A DNA stretch of 64,000 nucleotides, taken from NCBI GenBank assembly GCA_023055505.1, contig JALIRH010000042.1, positions 2,798,335 through 2,862,334 on the forward strand, read 5' to 3'. The position numbers and the translations under genes are program-made. The notes beneath the pieces are model-generated. The model saw only the letters and a list, made by a program, of their open reading frames with translations, made no database searches and was not told where the DNA came from. Positions 1-11,400 of the stretch are shown one piece after another. The DNA comes from Callipepla californica brunnescens (lineage: Eukaryota; Chordata; Aves; Galliformes; Odontophoridae). How positions within the stretch are numbered: the first letter of the stretch is position 1; each line of letters begins with the position of its first letter.

Positions 1-2227
1 GTCAGTGCTGCAGTTCTCCTGTAGCATCCATCATTTCCATCCGTGGATGAGGTCCGTGTCCACCCCATCACCCAGCACAGGGCTTTAAACCCATCTCCTC
101 ACCCCCTGCGTATCACATCCACCAGCAGAGCAGGCTCCCAGCATCCCACAACACACTTTTCCTGCTTTACCCATTGAATTGCAAAGGTGAAAGTTCACTT
201 TGTTTCCCCAAACATCACATCGAGCAGCACAGCACGATGCAGAGGAACTCCTTCCTCTCCCCTCAGCATCCCCCATCCCTGCAGCTGCACACATCCCTTC
301 TTCCCTACCCAGACCATCAAGCTCAGCTACACCGACCTGATCAGGAAAGGAAAAGCATCAGCCCCAAAGCTCACCTGCAGAAGCAAATCCTCTCCTGGTG
401 CCTCTCTCCATAAACATGGGATGGGATGGCGGCAGCAAAGGGTGACCCGAGGACCTGAGCCCCACAGGACAGCAGTGGCCTCTGCCACGCTGAGTGCCCC
501 ACTGAGCAATGCCTGCTGAGGACGGGAGTGCCCTGTGCCCGCCCCACTGCCCTCATCCTCATCCAGCACTGCTGGGAGAACAGGAATCCAACCAGGCCAG
601 ACCAAGGGGAACCCCAATATTGTGGGGCCAGGGAGCTGGTGGCAATTATTATTTACTATGGCAAAATGAGATGGGGAGGGCACGCAGGAAGGAGACACGG
701 GAAACCCACACGTCCTGATCCAGCAGCGTTTGGTTTTCCTGCAAGGAAACCCTGCGGCCAGCTGTGTCCTGGTGGGGTGACACGATGCTCTGCCGAGCTG
801 GGGAAGCACGGGGTCCGTGGGGACAAACCAGGAGAGCAACAACAGAGCGGGCTGTGGTCAATCCAAAAGCAGAGGCACACCCAGCTCACCCCACGGGGCT
901 GATCCCACAGGACCCGATAAGAGCAGCCCAGGAAATACACGGGCTGCAAGTCATGCCCTGCACCACCGGGATGAGCGTGGACCCAAGGATGAAAAACACC
1001 TGTGGAAAGAGCCCAGAGCAACGTGTGGAATAAGGGGAAGGAGCGAGCAATGGGACGGAGTGCTGGGGGGGTTCCAGCAGCAGGAATTTCTTAGTCAGCA
1101 CCTGCAAGTCCGGTGCTGCAAGGACGAGAAGTGGGGCACCCCGGGGGAGAGAGCAGCACAGAGCAGCAAAGAAACGCCGTCAGGAAAAGACAGCTCTGAG
1201 ACTGCACCGGCAGAGCCGCCCCAAGCAGAGCCAGGCTTCCAGAACCCCACCCCGGATATCCCCGATCAGAACCCAAATCAATCACAGCAGGGATTGGAAA
1301 GCCACGTTGTCACCTTCACATTCCAACATCCGCACTCCGCCCCACCTGAACAAACACCGAAAGAAAAAAACCCAACAGTGACGGAGCTGCTGCTGGGGGG
1401 GATGGGGGGAAGGGTGATGGGTGCAGATGCGATGAGAAACCCCACTGAAGTTTTCCTCCCTCCCAGCGATGAGAAGCTGCTGTGTGGGGAATTTCAGAGG
1501 CAGAACTATTCCCACAGCCTCTGCAGAAGCGAAAAGGGAAGAGGTTACTTCAAACTCGTGTCAGCATCGCTTGGAAAAAAAAAGAGCCCTGGGAGAGAAA
1601 TCCTTCAAAACGTACTCACAGCATCGCGAATTAACGCTTCGGATCGGGACCTCCAGATCCCCACACCCACCCCGCGTGGGGACACGGACACCAAAGCAGT
1701 GGGGTCACGTCCAGCAGCCCCTCATTAATTCCCACCGTCATCCAGCGACCGGGGAAGAACAAATGGATTCATTACCAAGATTAATTGCTCTAGTAGTCTG
1801 CCGGGGGTGAGCCCTATCCCCGCTCAGAGGGAAGAGCGCGGCAGCAGGTGAGACTTTAATAGCATTTCGCAGTCGATTTGTAGCACCTGAGTTGCTCGCT
1901 CCCCACATCCCCCCACGGGAACGTGAGCCCCTCCTGCACACCCGATGGGAGCACGGCTCCGGGATTTGGGGTGGATGAGGGAGACGTTCCCAACGAGCTA
2001 TTTCTGGAAGGATTTAGCTCCTCCGTAAGGCGTTAACAACCACGAGCCCTTCCTGCCCCGTGAGCCGATAATCCCACGTCCCCCAGAAACTCTCCCTCAC
2101 CCCACGGGGACAGCTCGGCGGGGGAGTGGGTCGAGGGGGTGGGGGGGTCCAGGGGCAGGGAATGGGGTAGCACGGCGGGGAGGAGGGCAGGGTGCGGGAT
2201 GCGGCGTTGCGGGACAGCAGCACTCAC
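1..2227 (-). other. RASSF5: RASSF5 intron 1 (partial)
   Basis: This sequence lies downstream of the RASSF5 first-exon donor and should be the start of its first intron. It is GC-rich, with several G-runs and C-runs. I looked for the second half of the C1 zinc finger and the Ras-association domain on the minus strand and saw neither, so the next RASSF5 exon is probably beyond the left edge. A 303-codon open frame on the plus strand (817-1728) has low-complexity composition and no recognisable domain, and I treat it as chance. Confidence 0.6.
2118..2160 (+). other. G-quadruplex-prone G-run cluster
   Basis: Six runs of three to seven G separated by one to four bases occur on the plus strand. 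The cluster begins about 70 nt into the RASSF5 first intron. The G-rich strand is the template strand for RASSF5. Confidence 0.6.
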
Positions 2228-2465
2228 AGTCGCAGCGCAGGGCGCGCTCCCGCACGGCCGCTCCGCACAGATCGCACCACCCGCGACGCGGAGCGCGTGG
2301 GACGAAGCGGTGACCGCGTTCCTCCGCTTCTCGAGGTGCAACGAAGATGTTGCGAACGTCGGGCAAAAGCCGAGGGGATCCTCCGCGCCGCCGCAGCCGC
2401 CGCGCTGCCCTGGCCCCGACGGGGCTCCCCGGGGCCGGATCCGCGCCGTGGGGTCCCCGCCGCAT
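2228..2465 (-). CDS. RASSF5: RASSF5 (NORE1A) first coding exon, partial gene
   Basis: RASSF5/NORE1 is a Ras- and Rap-binding scaffold that links active GTPases to MST kinases and, as the RAPL isoform, to integrin activation in lymphocytes. This exon would encode 79 residues plus one base. An arginine-rich segment (LRRRGGSPR, then DVRNIF) parallels the human N-terminus. It is followed by the first half of a C1 zinc finger: a histidine, then WCDLCG, then ALRC. The exon ends at a GTGAGT donor (intron starts at 2227), so the last zinc ligands must come from the next exon, outside the window. The spacing from the first histidine to the CxxC pair is 11 residues, slightly shorter than in human. The start is uncertain: the ATG at 2465 has a poor Kozak context (T at -3) and an in-frame stop lies upstream at 2523-2525. 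The N-terminus is about 40 residues shorter than the human A isoform. Identification rests on the C1 match and on synteny next to IKBKE. Confidence 0.8.
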
Positions 2466-2906
2466 GGAGCCGGGGCTGCGGGCACGGCCCCACGGGCGAG
2501 CACGGCACGCCGTGCTGCGGGATCAGGGCGGTGCGGTCGGGAGGAGTGGGGCAGGGCGGGCACGTTGGACCGGCCCCGGGGAGGAGACACCGAGGGAAAG
2601 GCGGGGGGGGTGCGGGGAGCGGTCCCGCGTGGGGTTTCCGAGGGGGATCTTCTCGCGGTGACCCGCTCTGAGGACCGGTTCCTCCCCTGGGATCCATCGC
2701 GGTCGTGTCCCCCCCGTTCCCCTCAAGCTTTCCCTTTAGGATTTCCCCACGGAATCCCCATCGGCACTGTTGTGAAACCTCTCCCCACGGGACACTCCTC
2801 TGCGCAGTGCTGGGGACGTTGCATACATACATCGCCCTCATACATCACCACACAGCTGCGGTGAGCAGAGTGCAGCACAGAGCTTGCAGCTCTCCCCAGT
2901 GCATGC

Positions 2907-3086
2907 TCCCATCCCATCCCATCCCATCCCATCCCATCACTTCAAATCTCTTCCCTTCCAATCCCATCTCATCCCTTCAAATCTCTTCCAATCCCATCAC
3001 ATCCCTTCCCTTCCCATCCCATCCCTTCCCATCTCTTCCCATCCCATCCCTTCCCTTCCCATCCCATTCCTGTCCCATCCCATCCC
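2907..3086. repeat. Pentanucleotide (CATCC/CTTCC) tandem array
   Basis: About 180 bp is built almost entirely from five-base units of the CATCC type, drifting to CTTCC and CTTCAAAT variants in the middle. It lies between the RASSF5 promoter and the 3' side of IKBKE. It is a simple-sequence satellite with no coding content. Confidence 0.9.
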
Positions 3087-5416
3087 CAGTTTTGCCCCCA
3101 CATGAGCATTCAGGTCACCCTTACGGTGCTGCCTTAGCCACTAAAACTGAGCTGAAGGCACAGACCCTCCTGCACAGAGCAGTGCATGGAGCAGGCTGCA
3201 GGGAGAGCTGGAACAAATTACCTTTCCCCTCTGAAATGACAGCAGGGCACCGGAGTGACGCTGAGGGCTGCGAGCCCAAGCAATTAGCCCTTCCAGATGA
3301 GGCTTTTGCGGTTGTGGGAGAAGTGAAAAGGAAAATATTATGGGCACATTTTGGAGTAGCTCTGAACAGGCTCCAGCACTGAGGATGTCCATTTGCAGAG
3401 CTCTTGGGGCACGGATGCTTTGGGGTGCACGGATCAGGCACTGAACACTGCTGTGCCTGACAAAGAGACAAAGCAAGTTCCTGAGGACAAGATAAGCCAA
3501 GGATGCTTCAATCCCCTCGAAGGATTTTAATTTTAAGGATGGATCCGGCCCTGAGTTACAAAAGACGTATGCAATAGGCAGTCCCTAATAAGAGCTTAAA
3601 ACTAAAGGAGCAGTAACACAGCTCGAAAAATCCCAGTTTTGTTCTGTTAAGTAGCATGACTAATACCAGAAGGTCCTTTTCTTCCTGATTCACTTTCATG
3701 CATCCTCTACTTCTGCTCAAGAACAGCAGCAGATTTATTCCAGGGGGAATGGTTTCCCCAGAGTGTGATGTTTTACCCCGTACTCATGGCAGGCTGGGAG
3801 ATACAGCAGCTTCGTTGCCATTCTCTGCTGCCTCAGCAGATATTCAGGTAGGAAACTCTTTTAGGACAAAGTTTGGAGGGAAAAATCCCGATGAACACTG
3901 GCAAGAAAATCCCTTTTTCATTGAGATTCCACGAGTCCTCACTGCAGCTGCTGAGTTATGGCAGCTGAAGCACGACAAGGGCTGTTATCAGTGCTTCCTT
4001 TTGGTGCATGCCAAGAAATCAATCCTTTCCTTTGGAGCCAAACATGTCCCAGGTCAAACGCTCGCATGGTCCATGTTGGTGCAGCTCTGCTGGACCTGGG
4101 GGAAGAGCAGTGCCTGTGCTGCCTTCAGAGCCATGCTGGTTGTAAGGATGGGAGAATCCGACAGAATAATTTGCAGCAGAGAAGCTTTTAAGCTGTGGCT
4201 TAGCTCCACTGCTCCCGCAGCAAGCAGTTGGGTTTGGCAGTCGGGATGTGGGTTTTTACAATTAAAAGGAATGGGAATGCACAGATTTGGTGCCAAATAG
4301 CACTCAGAAGTGGTTTCCTGCACAGGGGCAGCTCCTGACGCTCCTGGCCTGTTCCTACAGGAAAATGAAGCCAGGACAGCCTGCAGACACTGCTCCCTGC
4401 TCCTTCAAGGTGTGTTGTGTCCTTGCTGAGAGCCGGGCAGAGCTGCAGCAAGCTGCTCTGCATCACATCCCTGTACGTGTCCCAGCAGAACGTGTGAACA
4501 TTCCCCACAGCCAATGCAAGGAGCAGCACTGGGCACTGCCTCTCCCTCTGTGCACCATCCCAGTGCTGGGCTGGGGATAACCAGGAGCTCCCAGAGCTGA
4601 GCATCCCCGTGAGCCTCAGCTGAAGGCGTGTGTCACCTCCAGAGAACGTGCTGGGAACGGGACTGGAGGAAGGGTGAAGGGCAGAGCTGGGGGCTGCACT
4701 CAGTGCCAAGGGATGGGTTCAGGCAGGCACGCTGAGCCTCCCTGTGCTGAGTCAGAGCGGCTTGCCCAGGCAATGGCACGGCCTCTCCTTGCAGAGGCAC
4801 AGCTGAACCCTGAGCCAAGGGCTGCAGGAGTCGTCCCAGGGCAATGCTTCAGCACTGGCTCGGTGATGAGCAGAGGATTACGGCTTCTTGTGAAAGCCAA
4901 GGCCAAAAACCAGCAGGAAATGGGGAGCAGAACAAATCCCCCCAGGAGCAGGATGGGTGCAGAGCTCTGCGCTCTGCTGGGATGGGAGCAGTGTGCTCTG
5001 TGCTCCCCAGCTGTGCCATTCCATGGAGGAGAAGAGGAGCATTCTGCCCAGGGCAGCTTCAGACACCCCAGAGATTTCCTGCCTGGGCCATCTCCTCCTC
5101 TGGGCACAGCCTCTCCTGCCCTGGGCTCAGTGAGCATGGTCAGAAATTCCTAAACAGGCAAAAAGGCAGAAGAAAATTCCTCTGTCTACACTCTTCATCG
5201 AGAAGCCAGAAAGTCACTGAGTCCTTCAAGCACTTTTTTAGAAGGGAAGAACCTGGTGCTGCATCAGTTTCTCATCAAATATTCAAGGCTTGCAGCCACC
5301 CAGTGCTGGAGAGCTGTGTGTAAAAGTGCCGGAGCACAGAGGTAGGATCCGGACACAACACAACATCAGAGCTGTGCACGGTGCAGTGTTCACTTCTGCA
5401 TCTTCAAACACACCAC
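3087..5416 (-). other. IKBKE: IKBKE 3' UTR and downstream intergenic sequence
   Basis: This is the region between the IKBKE stop codon and the RASSF5 promoter. It should hold the IKBKE 3' UTR. No coding exon is recognisable on either strand. The plus-strand open frame at 3698-4300 (200 codons) has no recognisable family and is probably chance. Confidence 0.5.
3734..3739 (-). terminator. IKBKE: Candidate poly(A) signal for IKBKE
   Basis: TTTATT on the plus strand reads AATAAA on the IKBKE strand. It is the first canonical signal I found downstream of the stop and would give a 3' UTR of about 1.7 kb. A weaker variant signal might be used earlier, so this is tentative. Confidence 0.3.
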
Positions 5417-5450
5417 TCAGACCCCGGGAGCAGGAGCAGCCCCATTGAGC
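5417..5450 (-). CDS. IKBKE: IKBKE coding exon 20 (last, residues 712-722)
   Basis: A very short coding tail: [11 protein letters not shown] then TGA (5419-5417), matching human RLNRVPAPPDV. Acceptor TTTCCCACAG. The match in both sequence and length anchors the 3' end of the gene. Confidence 0.93.
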
Positions 5451-8400
5451 CTGTGGGAAAGGAGCAAAGTTTGTGCTTAGAGGGGCAGAACCGCCCTGGG
5501 CTCGGTCCTGTGGTCACTTCTGCAGTTGCATTCTCTGTGGGTGCACTGCAGCACTGCATTCAGCCCTACACGAGGCTGGGGTGAACCACTGATGGTTTGT
5601 TTTCTTTCCAAATCCAGCCTGAAACTCTTTGAGATTTCAGTATGCACATCCATGCTGCCGGTGTGCCAGCAGCAGGATGCTGAGCTTTGCAGCACTGAGC
5701 TTTGCAGCACTGAGCACCACAGAGGGCAGTGAGTGCTGCACAGCATCTGCTTATATTTCCAAGAAGGACAAACTCTGCTGCCAGAGGGTGATGCAGACAC
5801 GGTGCTGCTGGGACTGTGGCTGTGTCCGTGCTCAGTGCCTGCCCCCAGCACAGCACCGAGCTCTCTGAGTGCTCCACTCACCTCTCGATGATGCCATTGT
5901 TGGATTGGAGGTTGCACGTTACAGACTTCATCTGCTCCAGCAGCTCCTGCATCCTGCAGGGAGGCAGCACAGCCATTGTATGGGGACGGCTCAGCTGCCT
6001 CCATCCCCCAAAGGAGCAGAGGGGACGCTCCCACCCCACTCCCTGAGCTGGGATGGCACCTGGCAGCATGAAAGCACTGCACTGGGCCATACACAGCTCC
6101 CCAGCCCTATAACACTCTGCAGAGCCCTCGTACTGAGCTGCCCCCATGGACAAACTGTCCCCAGCACTCACTGCAGAGCTATCTCCTGGTGTGCTGGGCT
6201 CAGGGGAACAGGCGAAGGCACTGTGGGAACCAGGGCCTTCTCTGGCACAACTGCCTGCAGAAATCTGTCCAGTGCCTGCAGAGATGGAGAAGATACAGCT
6301 CAAAAGCTGCTCATGTGCACACCCTCCGTGCTTAACCCAGGGTGACAAAGCACTCGGGGAAATGACACACGCACAATCTCACCCAGCACCAGTTTTGGAG
6401 CACGAGTGGCACTGCCAGAGCTCCACCAGCTGCTCCACTCAGAGGGGCAAAGCAAACTCCCAAACCTCCAGAGCATAAGGCCAGGAACTCCGAGTATAAT
6501 GCCAACACCCTGCCAGCCCTATACCCAGCACAGCCCCCAGCAGTGCCCACCAGCTGCAGGCAGTCCTGGCACTCGCTGGCCTCCACGCTGCAGCCACTGA
6601 TGCAGTTGCTGATCCTCTTCAGGTGCTTCTTTATCTCACAGACTTTCCTGGGAAGGACAACAAGAGCAAACGTTTTGGTCGACGTTGGTCCCAACGTTTG
6701 ATAACTCTGTGGTTTTAATTTTCCTGCTGCCAATGCTGGGTGCCTCGGGGTGAGCTGTGTTGGTAATGACAGCTGTGTAAGAAAAGCTTTGGTTTGGCCT
6801 TAAAATAAAAAAGGGAGGAATATTTCAGGTGCACGGTCCACCTCCGGCCCCCAGAAAAACACCCACACTGCCACAAACACTCAGGGATAAACACCAAGCA
6901 AGGCAATTACTGCTGGAGTGAAACTCATTTTAAGTAACCAGTCGTGACTCACAGGGCACTGTGCCTAAGGATGGAAAAACGTGCAAAAATACCCCAGGAA
7001 AACAGCAGCCTCCCCTCTGCCCTGCTCTCTGCTGCTGTGATGGGCAGCGGGCTGTGCTGGAGCACCTCAAGGCAGACTGCTCTGTGCTTCATTCCCCTAA
7101 CACCATTTAACATCACTGCTAATAAGTGGATCTCTTTGTCTCAGCAGCAGTATTGCCCCAATGAAATAACTGCTCCCCGCTGCAAGGGCAGCAGTTCTGT
7201 GGGCTCCATCCATCCACATCCCAATAATAGAACACTGGCCCCATCCCTACACCAGGTCAATGGCCCCATCCACATCTCAATATCAGAGCAATGGCCCCAT
7301 CCCCATTCCAACACAGGACAATGGCCCCATCCACAGCCCAATGTCCAATTAATGGCCCCATCCCAACACCAGATAGATCACAAAATCCTTGGAGTTGGAA
7401 GGGACCTTTAAAGGTCATCTAGTCCAGTACCCCAGCTGATGGACTTAACCACATCCCAATATCAGATTGATGGCCCTTTCCCCATTCCGACATCAGATCA
7501 GTGTCCCCATCTGCAGCCCAGCACCAGATGGATGGCCCAATCCTCATCCTAATATCAGACTGATGGTCCCATCCCAACACCAGGTCAATGGCCCCAAAAT
7601 CATGAGCTGAAGCCATACCTGGTCCTGCTGCTGTGCAGGGCCAGAGCCTTCTGGTACTTCTGTGCACACTCCTCTTGGAAGATGAGCAGCACCTTCCTGG
7701 CCAAGTGCCCCAAATTCACCCTGAAAGGGTGAAAATGAGTATGAAAGTGAACACCGCTGGTTCCTCATGGATCCACCTGCTGTGTGTGTCCTTCCTCTGC
7801 CCGAACGAGCCAGGGACACGCTGCATCCCACTGGGATGCCATCAGCAACGGGGCTGGAAGGGTGGGGAGGTGCCACTCACTTGTCTAGTTTGTGAATCTG
7901 CTCCTCGTTGTAGCCCAGCCCTGGGGGAGGAAAGACACAGGTCACCACCAGAGCAACCTCTGTAATTCTTGGCTTCATAACCCAATCAGAGGGCGATTCC
8001 ATAACACACAGGGGCTCTTCAGAGCAGCAGTCCCTGGGGTTACTCTCACAGCACAGAAATATAAGTGGGAAATTGCTTGTTCTCCTGCAGGTCAGCAACC
8101 CAGGACTCACCTGGACACGTCCTGGCCTTGCGGAACTGCTTGTAGATGAGCTGCATCTTCTCCAGACAGCACTCAATCTGCTGGATGCTGCGAGGTGGGG
8201 CCAGGAGGGAGATGTGAGGCCATGGGGAAGGGGAGTGAGCTCCCCTCCCCGAGGTGCTCACCTCAACCCAAAATCAAACTGAAAACAGCCACTGGGATTT
8301 GGGTAAAGCATCGACAAAACCACTGCCTTTGTATCTACAAACCTTTCATCCTCGTACCTACAAACCTATTGTCTCCATGCCTACAAACCCATTGTCTTTG

Positions 8401-11400
8401 TACCTACGAACCTTTTGTCTTCACGTGCTTGTTGCCCATGCTGCACCAGTTCGGACACGATCCCATCCAGAGCCCCTTGGAAGTCAAAGATGCTGTGGGA
8501 GCACTGGGAAAGTTCCTCCACCACCTGCAGAGGTCAATGGGAGGTGGGGGTCAGTGGGAACTGGGGGTCCATGGGAGGGGGGGATGGCTCCTCCCAGTGC
8601 TGCCTGCACCCATGGGTGCTCCTGCCCTCCTCCCCCCCAAATGCTCACCCTCTGCAGCCTCATCTTCACTGCAGCCACATCTTTCAGAGCTGGCAGCGTG
8701 CTGCCCCCGGGAACGGCCTCGTAGCTGCAGGAAGGCAAAAGAAAACCATCCTGAATACCCAGCAGTGAAAACGAGCCATCACCTTGGGCAGGCAGCACAC
8801 AGAGCCCACCCCGAGGGAGCTCAGGGCACCCAATGGGAGCCACACAACGCAAAGCACTGATGGGTATAACCTCGCCCAGTTGTGTGTGCAATTTGTTCCC
8901 AAATCGTGTGGTTGTGAGCTGTCTCCGTGCCAGATGAGACGCTGCCACCTCCCGCAGCTGGCACGGCTGCGTGCTGCCTGAGCCAGCAGAAATGAGCCCG
9001 ATCCAGACCCTGTTGGAAAGGATGGGTGAGCACTGCATCCAGAGGCAGCATCAGCGCTTTGGAACTATGTGAATTCAACCGAAGTCAATGGGAACCACGT
9101 GTCCGCATCGTTACAGATGAAATGGAAATTAAGAAGCTTGCTGAATTGAAAAGAGGAAAGGAAGGCAAGCCAGCAGCAAGGCACTCTGCACTGCGACAGC
9201 AAAATAAGAAGCAGAGTAAGTGTGGGTTATTTTAGATGTTATGGGGTTGGCTTTGCCTGAGGCAGAGTGCTGGGGTGGGTGCACCCAAACAGGGCAAGGA
9301 TTGCCCCGGGCTCCTCGAAATGCTGCTCCATTAGTGGAGCCCCTCCGATGGGCACAAAGGACATAAAACGACACAAAGGGTAGAAAAGATGTGAAAGCAG
9401 AAAGGACATATGGAAACCCCTGCACTCACAGCCCGCGGGTCTTCCCCTCCATCAGCTGCAGCCCGGAGAGCACTGCGTGCACTCCTCTCCTCTGCTCCAA
9501 AACCCTCGAGCACTCAGACCTCAGGTTGCCACTGCCAGGAGAAAGAGTAATTAGTGCCTCGTGTGCCCTGCATGCCTTGAAAGTGACAAATTTGGGTAGG
9601 GCTGACCCCGAACGCCAAGTCCCCTTCTGGGAGCAGTCCCCTCCCGGTCTGTGCCACGTGTCCCTCACACAGTGCTCCAGCACCGCTGCCATCGGAACAC
9701 AGAACCCCCCCAAAACCTCAGCACGACATTCCCACTGAAGCAGGGGTTGCCTGGCACTCACATCACCCAGTGCATCCCCCGCACCGCCAGCTCCTGGCAC
9801 CGCCGCAGCTCCTGCGCGATCCGCAGTGCCTGGTGCACAGCACCCACTGCGCTCTGCAAAGCAAAGGGACAGGGACAGTGGCTGCGTCCCCTCTGCTGGG
9901 GCTCCCCACGTGTCGTCCCCCCTCGCCTCTGCCTACCTTGGCAGCTCTGCAGTCGGCCACCACGTCCACCTTGGGGACAAATTTGGGGAAGTCGAGCGCC
10001 GCTGGAAAGGTGGAGAGTGCTCAGAGTGGAACAGACATCCCAACGAGCCCCAGAGCTGCTCAGGCACCGGAGCACTGCGCACCCACACTATGATTTTGGG
10101 GCAACGACCCTGCAGAATCCTAACCCTGCTGCCCCTGAGCCCAGCAAGGTGGTGGTCATCGAAGCAAACCTCTCACACCGTGCCCACCTCACTCCTCAGA
10201 CAGAGTACTCACGGTCTCTGTATCTCACTCCCACCACGTCCTCCGGCTGCTCAGCGCAGCTCAGCAGGATCAGGGGGCTGTGCCGGGCTGTCCTGCAGAA
10301 GTTATGGGCTTGGAGGTTGGGGTCCAACTCGTACGGGTGGCCTTCAAAAAAATACTCTTGGTGGTGAGGGACTACGTCTGTTTGTTTGAAGACAGCGTCT
10401 AAAAACTTGCTGGTGCTGGAATGGAGAAATGAAAAAGGAAAGGATGGGGGAATGAGCCACGAGGCGGAGCACTCGGATTTCCACTGCTTGGACTGCAAAC
10501 GTCCTCTCGCAGCAAAACAGCACCGAGGCCAGGGAGGAGCTGAGCCCCCCAACCCACCCAGCCTCGCTGGGCACCCTCACGTGTTGTAGGAGTGGATGTA
10601 GATGCGGTGCGAGGACGCCTGCTGCAGGGAGAAGACGTCGACCGCGATCCTGTGCAAAATGTCATTGGTTTCCGCGAAGAACTGATCGAAGCCCCAGCAC
10701 TTCTCCTGGTCCACCTCCAGGATGTTGGCCAGGATGGGGACGAGCTGGTCCTTCAGCCCCCTGCGGCAGCAAGAGGAGGTGAGATGAGCGTCTGCATTGC
10801 TGTGGCTGTGGGCAGGGAACCCCACGGGGACACTCACGCTGAGAGCTGGCAAGTGAGGGGCAGCTCGTAGCTCCACTCGATGCCACCATTCTCCTGCCTC
10901 TGCACGCCTGCAATGGCCCCCGGGGGCTTCTCGGTGGTGATTTTGTACCTGGGGAGGGGGGGGATGGGGAAAAGCACAGCTTACAGCAAGAGCACAGAGG
11001 GGAGGGAGAGAGCAGTCCAAGAAGGAGTGAAAAAATCCCATGCCCCTATTAAAGCTGCCTTCTCTGCCTTCTCTCTGCCCCGGAGCCATGAGGATGCAGG
11101 GAGGGGACAAACATGGGAAAGGGAACAAATAGATTCATAGATTCATAGATTGATTAGGTTGGAAAGGACCTACAAGATCATCTAGTCCAACCATCCTCAC
11201 ACCACCATCCCTACCCACCAAGCTACTAAATCAAATCCCTAAATCAAATGTCCCTCAGTGTGTGGCCCCAGCCAGGAGCTGCACTGCAAGCCCTTCAGCA
11301 CTGGATGGGATCACTACCCTATTCCAGGGCTATATGGGGTTACAACAACCCACCCCTAGGCTATACGGGATCAACTAAGGCTCTAAGGGGTGCAGCTATG

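Larger units (their letters stand above)
2060..2725 (-). promoter_or_regulatory. RASSF5: CpG-rich RASSF5 promoter/first-exon region
   Basis: This stretch is visibly denser in G+C and CpG than its flanks and surrounds the RASSF5 first exon. That is the usual arrangement of a CpG-island promoter. I see no TATA box in the likely start region above 2465. Transcription should run leftwards, with the start site somewhere in 2466-2725. Confidence 0.6.

Noticed and set aside
817..1728. 303-codon open frame on the plus strand
   Set aside because: Low-complexity composition in GC-rich DNA with few stops, no recognisable domain, antisense to the RASSF5 intron and no supporting splice or start context.
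1..2227. Possible second RASSF5 exon (rest of the C1 domain)
   Set aside because: No CxxC-Hx-C continuation with splice sites was visible on the minus strand.
3698..4300. 200-codon plus-strand open frame downstream of IKBKE
   Set aside because: No recognisable motif and it lies in the likely IKBKE 3' UTR or spacer. Treated as chance.
7206..7599. Regular array of similar units that might look like a CRISPR array
   Set aside because: Units are contiguous and diverged with no unique spacers of constant size, and the window is clearly vertebrate. It is a minisatellite.
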